Assembly: GCA_017646745.1 (NCBI GenBank)
Contig: JAGCLY010000047.1
Coordinates: 1 to 47,879 of the forward strand
Direction of reading: 5' to 3'
DNA: 47,879 bases
From: Clostridia bacterium
GTDB lineage: Bacteria > Bacillota > Clostridia > Oscillospirales > CAG-272
Shown: piece after piece, positions 9,001 through 15,800 of the stretch
How the letters are laid out: every line of letters begins with the position of its first letter
Position numbering within the stretch: the first letter of the stretch is position 1
The notes under the pieces: generated by a model
The model's database searches: none
Told to the model about the DNA's origin: nothing
The model's input: the letters and a program-made list of their open reading frames with translations, nothing else
Translations under genes and position numbers: made by a program

Positions 9001-10032
9001 TTACGCCTTTATGTCGATCTTACAGCCGGTAAGACGTGCAACAAGCTTTGCATTCTGTCCTTCCTTACCGATAGCAAGAGAAAGCTGCTCGGGAGCAACG
9101 GTAACACGGCAGGTGCGCTCATCCTCGAGATAAACGTCCAGCACCTTTGCAGGAGAAAGAGCCTCCTTTACATACTCACAGGTGTCCTCGCTGTATCTGA
9201 TGATATCAATCTTCTCACCTGCAAGCTCTGCAAGAATAGCGTTGATTCTCATGCTGTTCTTACCGATACAAGAGCCTACTGCCTCAACGTTTTCGTCGGT
9301 GGAGTAAACTGCGATCTTGGTTCTGCTGCCTGCCTCACGGGCAACGCCCTTAATGAGAATGGTTCCGTCTGCAATCTCGGGAACCTCAAGCTCGAAGAGG
9401 CGCTTTACAAAATTGGGGTGTACTCTGGAGAGAGTTACGATAGGACCGCGGGTTTCGCCAGACTTAACCTCGGAGACGAATACCTTGATTCTATCACCAA
9501 CGTCGTAGCTTTCGCCGGGGATCTGCTCCTCACGAAGAAGGGTTGCATATCCTGTGCCGGTGTCGAGAATAAGGTTACCGTTGGTGGTATCAACCTTGTC
9601 AACGATAGCGGTGATGATCTCCTCACGCTTTTCCTCGTATTCTCTGGTCTGTCTTTCACGCTCTGCAGTACGGATAGCCTGAACTATCATCTGCTTACCT
9701 GCCTGTGCGGACAGGCGGCGGAAGTCCTTGGTCTTAAGCTCGGTCTCTACAACTCCGCCAAGCTTGTGACGGCGGGAGAGAGCCTTTGCTGCGGAGAGAG
9801 AAATCTCGCTCTTATCGTCATAAACCTCTCCGTCGGGAACTACTGTTCTCTGCTGGAAAACTCTCATGTCCTTTTTAACAGGATCAAGCTGTACACGAAT
9901 AACCGTTGTGGGGCCAACCTCACGGCGGCATGCGTTTGCAAGAGCAAGCTCGATCTGCGAAATCATATACTCCTTTGAAATGCCGTTTTCCTTCTCAAGA
10001 AGGTCAAGGGCGGTGAAGAAATCTGCGTTCAT
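9001..10032 (-). CDS. nusA: Transcription termination/antitermination factor NusA
   Basis: This 343-residue RNA polymerase-binding factor has an N-terminal domain (1-~125), an S1 domain (~135-200, GDRIKVFVSEV) and two KH domains (~200-343, including SCIGKNSMRINAI and AIGKEGQNAKLVARLTGCKIDI). The acidic C-terminal repeats of Proteobacteria are absent, as usual in Firmicutes. It acts in pausing, termination and antitermination. An 86-nt gap separates it from rimP. It may control its own operon through the structured leader near 10631-10714, but that is inference. Confidence 0.97.
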   Translation of the reverse strand: MNADFFTALDLLEKENGISKEYMISQIELALANACRREVGPTTVIRVQLDPVKKDMRVFQQRTVVPDGEVYDDKSEISLSAAKALSRRHKLGGVVETELKTKDFRRLSAQAGKQMIVQAIRTAERERQTREYEEKREEIITAIVDKVDTTNGNLILDTGTGYATLLREEQIPGESYDVGDRIKVFVSEVKSGETRGPIVTLSRVHPNFVKRLFELEVPEIADGTILIKGVAREAGSRTKIAVYSTDENVEAVGSCIGKNSMRINAILAELAGEKIDIIRYSEDTCEYVKEALSPAKVLDVYLEDERTCRVTVAPEQLSLAIGKEGQNAKLVARLTGCKIDIKA

Positions 10033-10118
10033 TTTTCCGTTGTACCACGTATTTTATACGTTCCTTTCCGTTTTAATGATATATGTTAATTTAATTTGTT
10101 TTCAACTTTATATTAATC

Positions 10119-10580
10119 TTAGTCCTCAAAGAATACGGTAGTAAGCTTTGAGATTTCGGCGGGGGTGAGAATGCACTCACCGTCAGGCTCGGTAATAGTG
10201 AGCTTACCGTCCTCAAATGCAGAAAGAATGCCTGTAACGGTCTTTTTACCGTTCTTTGCGGTAAAGAGCTTTGCTCTAACCTTCTCGCCGATAGAGAGGC
10301 TAATATGCTCCTCTGTGCGGAGCTCACGCTCTATGCCGGGAGAGGACACGTCGAGATAATAGAAGCCCTCGATGGGGTCACACTCATCGAGAATGGGGTC
10401 GATGGCACGGTGTACCTTCTCGCAATCCTCGATATTGATTCCTGCGGGCGAGTCGATGGTAATCTCAAGGTGATAATCTGCGCCCACCTTTGCATAGGTG
10501 ATGTCCCAGATTGTGTATCCGAGATCGGTGATTGTAGGCTTTACGGCATCTCTTACCGTTTCCTTAATACTCTTTTTCAT
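10119..10580 (-). CDS. rimP: Ribosome maturation factor RimP
   Basis: This 153-residue factor for 30S assembly shows the family motifs YTIWDITYAK, LEITIDSPAGINIEDC and YYLDVSSPGIERELR, plus the C-terminal SH3-like domain. Its length matches the family. GAGGTAA lies just ahead of the ATG. It is the first gene of the nusA-infB operon, about 150 nt from the likely transcription start. Confidence 0.97.
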   Translation of the reverse strand: MKKSIKETVRDAVKPTITDLGYTIWDITYAKVGADYHLEITIDSPAGINIEDCEKVHRAIDPILDECDPIEGFYYLDVSSPGIERELRTEEHISLSIGEKVRAKLFTAKNGKKTVTGILSAFEDGKLTITEPDGECILTPAEISKLTTVFFED

Positions 10581-10630
10581 TTACCTCAGTCCTCCTTACA
10601 AATCCTGATATTATAAAATATGACGGCGCA

Positions 10631-10714
10631 TCTGCCACTTGGCAGAGGGCAAGTGGACGGCCGCGGGCCGTTCAAAGGGTAGTGTGAAGGGGCTGTCACT
10701 TTCGCGACAGCCCC
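10631..10714 (-). promoter_or_regulatory. Structured leader RNA of the rimP-nusA-infB operon
   Basis: In transcript order: a 9-bp hairpin (10714-10706 with 10697-10689), a 6-bp GC hairpin (ACGGCC/GGCCGT, 10658-10672), and then two mutually exclusive hairpins. The exclusive pair is CCACTTG (10656-10650) with CAAGTGG (10641-10635), against TCTGCC with GGCAGA (10646-10631). Alternative pairings are typical of attenuators, although no U-run follows. No known riboswitch fold was recognised. Confidence 0.5.
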
Positions 10715-10737
10715 ATAAAACACTATTTACTGTATGC

Positions 10738-10766
10738 ATTATAGCATACTCTTTCGGAAAATGCAA
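10738..10766 (-). promoter_or_regulatory. Promoter of the rimP-nusA-infB operon
   Basis: TTGCAT (10766-10761) and TATAAT (10743-10738) are spaced 17 bp on the minus strand, giving a leader of about 150 nt. A perfect inverted repeat (TTTCGGAAAA 10752-10761 with TTTTCCGAAA 10771-10780) overlaps the -35 box. It could be an operator or a weak terminator for the preceding gene. Confidence 0.85.
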
Positions 10767-10794
10767 TAGTTTTTCCGAAATTTATTTGAAGCAA

Positions 10795-11001
10795 TTAAGC
10801 CTGGAAGTCGTTAGGAGCCTTGCCTACCTTATGCTGACGCTTGCCGAGCTTTCTATTGCCGGTAGCCTTAGCATACTTCTTCATAAGCTTTTCCATCTCC
10901 TTCTTAAGCTCAAGTCTTTCCTTCTCAAGCTTCTCAGCCATGCCTGCACGGGTCTTGATAGCCTCGGTCTGCTCAAGGCTTGCGGACTTTTTCTTAGCCA
11001 T
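10795..11001 (-). CDS. Small, highly basic helical protein of unknown function
   Basis: This 68-residue protein is very rich in Lys, Glu and Arg. It starts MAKKKSASLEQ, has a predicted long amphipathic helix (~22-46, EKLEKERLELKKEMEKLMKK) and a basic tail with GNRKLGKRQHKVGK. It has no signal or membrane segment. The strong GGAGG 8 nt before the ATG and near-exclusive use of AAG for lysine suggest high expression. The composition resembles small ribosome- or nucleic-acid-binding proteins, but I recognise no family. It follows the 524-residue repeat protein by 133 nt, in the same direction. Confidence 0.8.
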   Translation of the reverse strand: MAKKKSASLEQTEAIKTRAGMAEKLEKERLELKKEMEKLMKKYAKATGNRKLGKRQHKVGKAPNDFQA

Positions 11002-11049
11002 TATATATATCCTCCGTAATATTTAAATTAAATTATTTTTTTGCACTGT

Positions 11050-11090
11050 GGCAGGGTCGCCTGCATTATGCAACCGACACCTCTTCTGCC
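11050..11090 (-). promoter_or_regulatory. Long imperfect hairpin upstream of the 68-residue gene
   Basis: Three stacked stems pair symmetrically: GGCAG/CTGCC outside, GTCG/CGAC in the middle and TGC-ATAAT-GCA at the tip. A-rich sequence follows on the minus strand, so it is not an intrinsic terminator. TTTACA (11119-11114) and TAAATA (11097-11092), 16 bp apart, could place a weak promoter just upstream, which would make this a 5' leader. Confidence 0.4.
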
Positions 11091-11134
11091 CTATTTAAGA
11101 GCAGTAACAGATATGTAAATTTATTATCTGTCTA

Positions 11135-12709
11135 TTAGGTACGCTTCTGGATCTTAGCGATGATCCACTTAATGTCCTTAGAATTGCGAGCCATGAGCTT
11201 CTTAGTGAACTTAATGTCCTTCTTAAGAGCTCTCTTTTCCTGGCTGCTCTTGTATTCCTTGGTCTTAAGGCGATACTTGGAAAGTGCAAGAGTAGAGGAT
11301 GCTTCTACGTTGCTGTTAAGGATGCCGTAGAGTCTCTGCTTCTCACCACTGGATGCGGGAAGACGGGAGATCTTCTTAGCAAGCTTCTGGTTCTGGTTTA
11401 CATACTTCTCAGCTGCATCGGACTTGGTCTGGCGCCACTTCTGGTTGATGCTTACACCGTCAAGGGTAACCTCAGAGCCGTTGTAGATGGAAAGGAGCTT
11501 GCTGTTAAGCTCATCTCTCTTGTTAAGAAGGGTCATCATCTCGTTACGGATAGATGCGATCTTAACTCTGTCAGCTCTCTTCTTAGCCTTCATGGTTACG
11601 GGATCGTTGGTGATAACTGCGTAGTAACGCTCGTTATCCTTCTCCTCATACTTAAGAGCGATCTTGTGAGCCTTCTGAGCTTCCTTGATTCTCTTGTTAG
11701 CAGCCTTCTTAAGAGCCTTCATATCAAATACGTTCTTGCCGAATCTGTAGTAGCTCATATCCTTCTGGCTTTCGAGAAGGGAGATCTTGAAGTCATAGCC
11801 CTTAGTGATAACAGTAAGGTCCTTGTTAGCCTGCTCAGCAACCTTCTCCTCAAGAGCGGTCTTCTTGATAGCCTTCTTCTGCTTCTTGGAGAGCTTCTTC
11901 TTAGCCTTTGCACCCTCAACTGCTGCTGCAGCTGCTGCAGCTACTGCTGCTACGTCAGCATCGCTGTTTCTGGAGGTACCGTCGTTAGCGGTGTAAGAAA
12001 TAGCGGGAATTGCTGCGAAGGGCTTGCCTGCGATGATATCCTCGGGAATGGATTCGGAAGCACGGGTAAGACGGCTTCTGGTAAGAACCTCGTACTCGTC
12101 AACGAGCTTGTTGTAGCCCTGGATCTCGCCTGCGAGATTCTTCTTAAGAGCCTTTACTCTCTTCTTGTCTGCAAGCTTGTTGCAAACGTGAAGATTCTCA
12201 GCGAGTCTCTCGATGATGTATCTCTGGTAGGTGAGGCAGTTGATGATGAGAAGAACCTTTGCATAGCCCTTAGCCTCATCCTTCTGCTTAGTGGTGGTTG
12301 CGAGTCTGGTCTTTACGTTCTGAAGTGCTCTGTCGCTTCTGTTGAGGTACTTCTTAAGCTCTCTCTCGTCAAGGATAGAGATGTTTGCGTTGTACGCATT
12401 AACAGCTGCGGATACAGGCTGGCCGATGCTCTCGATGCCATAGTTGTTGCTGCCTGCAAGAATCTCCTCGGGGAGATTGTAGGATACGGTGGGAGCCTTC
12501 TCACCGGTCAGCTTGTTGTAGTTGCCTACAAGGCCGTTGTACTTCTTGATCTGCGCCTGAAGATCCTTGGACACTGCCTTAGCGCCCTTCTTGTCTCCGT
12601 TATCACGGCAAGCTGCGAGATCGTCGCAGATCTCGATGAGAAGCTGCTTCTCTACAGCAATGCTTTCAACAAGAAGGTCAATTCTGGTCTGCTGTTTTAC
12701 TTTACTCAT
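11135..12709 (-). CDS. Lysine-rich helical repeat protein, family not recognised
   Basis: This 524-residue cytoplasmic-looking protein has no signal peptide or membrane helix. Two copies of a module are visible: YNGLVGNYNKLTGE at 57-70 followed by LPEEILAG (79-86), and YNKLVDEYEVLT at 199-210 followed by IPEDIIAGKP (221-230) and IPAISY. Each copy is preceded by two helices. The same module occurs six times in the giant protein encoded just upstream. A poly-Ala/Lys linker (~252-290) joins a C-terminal coiled-coil-like half (~290-524) rich in Lys and Arg. AAG and CTT codons dominate as in housekeeping genes, so it is probably abundant. The ATG has AAGGAG 7 nt upstream. Function unknown; a structural or scaffold role is only a guess. 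Confidence 0.9.
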   Translation of the reverse strand: MSKVKQQTRIDLLVESIAVEKQLLIEICDDLAACRDNGDKKGAKAVSKDLQAQIKKYNGLVGNYNKLTGEKAPTVSYNLPEEILAGSNNYGIESIGQPVSAAVNAYNANISILDERELKKYLNRSDRALQNVKTRLATTTKQKDEAKGYAKVLLIINCLTYQRYIIERLAENLHVCNKLADKKRVKALKKNLAGEIQGYNKLVDEYEVLTRSRLTRASESIPEDIIAGKPFAAIPAISYTANDGTSRNSDADVAAVAAAAAAAVEGAKAKKKLSKKQKKAIKKTALEEKVAEQANKDLTVITKGYDFKISLLESQKDMSYYRFGKNVFDMKALKKAANKRIKEAQKAHKIALKYEEKDNERYYAVITNDPVTMKAKKRADRVKIASIRNEMMTLLNKRDELNSKLLSIYNGSEVTLDGVSINQKWRQTKSDAAEKYVNQNQKLAKKISRLPASSGEKQRLYGILNSNVEASSTLALSKYRLKTKEYKSSQEKRALKKDIKFTKKLMARNSKDIKWIIAKIQKRT

Positions 12710-12724
12710 TGTAATTCTCCTTCC

Positions 12725-12741
12725 GGGGGTTTTCAGCCCCC
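12725..12741 (-). promoter_or_regulatory. Stem-loop before the 524-residue gene
   Basis: GGGGG (12725-12729) pairs with CCCCC (12737-12741) with a 7-nt loop, directly 5' of the ribosome binding site. The AT-rich sequence upstream shows no convincing promoter. Confidence 0.4.
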
Positions 12742-12811
12742 TTCAAATTTAAATATTTTTATTTTTTTGGAAACAAATTAATTAATTGATTAGAATTATT
12801 TACTCATAATC

Positions 12812-15800
12812 TTAAAGAATCATATTATCCTCTGCAAGAATTCCTATGATTCTGCGGCTGTCCTTGCCGCCGAGCTGATCTACCACCTTGATAACGTCCT
12901 GAGCAAACTGCTCCTTGTTACCTACTCCGATATCGAACAGCGCTATACCCTCAATAAGGTCGCGCTTAAGCTCGTATCTCTGGTTCTGGGTAGGCTTAAT
13001 TTCGGTCTGAATGAAACCGATAAGTCGCTGCATTGCTGCCTGAAGGAAGTCAATGGCAACCTGATCCTGATCCTCAGTGCCGGAAACGTTTATACCGTTG
13101 ATGATCTGGTTGATGCGCTGGATGATCTCCTTAAGTTCTCTATCCTTAAGAGTCTTGCCTCTTTCGTGAGTATCAACTCTCTCAACAAGCTCTCTTACAT
13201 AGACGAAGTTCTGAATCTCGGGAAGCACGTGGGATTCACCGGATGACAGCTTATCTATAAGCGCGGTGGTTTCAATAGGCTTGATCGGTACTCTGAGTAT
13301 CTCGGAGTAAACCGCCGCTCTCTTGTTATAATCGTTTACGGTAGAAATAAGCATCTTTCTGGCGGAGGAGGATCTGGGCTTCTGACGAACCCTCTCACTA
13401 ACCATGAGAACTCTGTACTGCTCGGTGATGAAGCAGTCGAGAATTGCGCCGTAGCGGTTACGCTCAACGTCTCTTGCGCCGTACTTAATGAGCCAAATAT
13501 TTCGTGTGATGAGGAGCACCACGCTGGCGATAAACATCACGATATCGTAAACTATTCTTAACAAAAGGAATATAATCGGCAGTGCAGCCCATGCTAATGT
13601 GGCAGCAACCAGCCACTGAAGTGTGGGGCTACTTGCATGGAATACAGCTGCTATCGCAACTACCGAGGTCATAAGCAACGTTCCCGTCCAATAAGTAACA
13701 TTGCTAATGGAAAGCGCTCTGTAAATGAGCTGACGGATACGCATGTTATAGTCGATTCGGAAGTTGGTTGCCAGGTATGTACGGAGAACCTTATGCACTT
13801 TCGACTGATACTTAATGGGATCGCCGGCAACGCCTACCGCACGGAGCGTGCGCTTATTATAGCGCTTCATTGCACGGGCCTTTTCGTATCGGATACGGTA
13901 GTGTCTGTTCTCGTTATCCTGACGGTACAAATAGGTTCTTGCAGATCTCTTGAGTATTACCCTTGTCACAATGGCAAGCACACGCGCCTTGTGATCATGC
14001 TTATAATGGAAGTTAATAAGCGGCAGGGTTACCAGCTTAGACCAAAGTCTGCGCAAGGGGCTTGCGTACTTAATCGCACCGCTTCTTGCATACTCAACGA
14101 GTCTTTCATAAATGTCGTCTGTCTTCAAGGGAGCTGCGCCTTCATCAAGCTTAACTCTGTTACGAAGACTGAGGATCTGAGGAATGGGAGGTCTTTCCTC
14201 GGTTCTGAATCTAATGGTATCGGGAATGTTCAGCGACAGAGGCTCAATGTGCATATGTCTGTCATGGCCGGAATTAAACTTCTTGACCAGATCATTATAT
14301 ACCTGAATGTCCTCGTGGAGCCAACGGCTGAATCTACGCTGCGAGCGTCTGATACCGGTCTTGGTTGCCGAATAAAGTCTCTTACATTCTATCTCGATGA
14401 TGCCGCCCACTCTCGCAATATAGCGGAGAGCAACAACATCCTCCTTAGTTACCTTAGTGTTAACTAATTCGATGAACGGATCCTGGGGAGGAAGGAGGAA
14501 GCGAAGGAAGCCGCGAGGTCTTACACCAACCTTTCTCATGATCCATACGTTGATCTCGCTGAAGAGCAGCTTCCACCAGTTGGCAATGTTGTCAACCGAG
14601 GTCATACTTCTTGCACGAAGAGCACGTCTGAATCTTTCCTCAATCATCTTGGCCTCAAGGTCAAGGGGAGTTTCTACTGTACAACCGGAATAGATATCCT
14701 TTGCATCCTCTTCGGCATCGTCAGCATACTCAGCGTCCACACCTCTGCGGTTAATACCCGAGTGAGGATCTCCAACGTGCGCCGCACCGAGAATCAGCGA
14801 ATCCTGGCCCTCAAGTCCCGCATCAAGCACCACGCCGTTGTCTGCTCCGGAGAGCATCATGGGTGTACCGGTGAAGGGTATAGAGGTTTCGCCTGTAGCG
14901 CTGAATCCAATAAGAGGAACACCGCCGGGTGTCATACCGAGCATCGTCATTCCGTCAAAGTCAGCCTTGAGGAAGGGCACACCCATATCGGTAGCATAGC
15001 CCATCGCTCCAACCGACATAACAGGCGAGTTGCCATTTGCGGAGGGCGAGCCGGAGGTTCCGGTATAGAGTCCGTATCCGTGCCATCTGTCACCGACCGT
15101 TCTCTCTCTGCCGTCAACGGATTCGATTACCTCCCTGCAGCATACAATCTCAGGGAATTTAATCATCTTACCGTATCTGACAATCTCCTCGGCAACCGAT
15201 GTGGAAACCTGGGAGAACTTTACGCCAACCATATCGGACAGCAGCTCTGCTGTCTTGTTGTGGGCGTTGATTGCATCAATAAACTTTTTCTTGTATCTTA
15301 CAAGAATGTTGGGGAAGAAGGTAAGTCTGCCGTAGCTACGGTACTTAAGAAGCACCTTGTTAATACCGGCAAGTCTTTCTCTCTCAAGTACAAGACGCTC
15401 AAGAAGAAGTCTTGCGGCAGTACGCTCGGTACAGTCACGCATATAGCGAGCCTTCAGCTTATAGATCTTACGGCCAAACTTGTTGTTAATGTCGTAGATC
15501 TTCTTCTGATACGAGGCACTGTGGCGATCGCTCTCATGAACAACCGTTTCAAGTGCGAGGATCATTGCATCGCGCTTTTCGTTAAGGCGTCTGATCTTAC
15601 GCTCGTACTTTTTCTTTCTCTTCTCGTTCTTCTTTTCCCTTCCGCTAAGGCCGCTCTTAGAGAATACCAGCGACTCGTCGACGAACCAGATCTCTGCGTT
15701 GGTGTAGAGTCTGTTTACCCAGGAAACGATGGGCTGTGCCCAAACGAAAAGATGCTGCCAGAAGCCTATGGGATGCCACCAGGAAACAGCGGGAAGGTCG

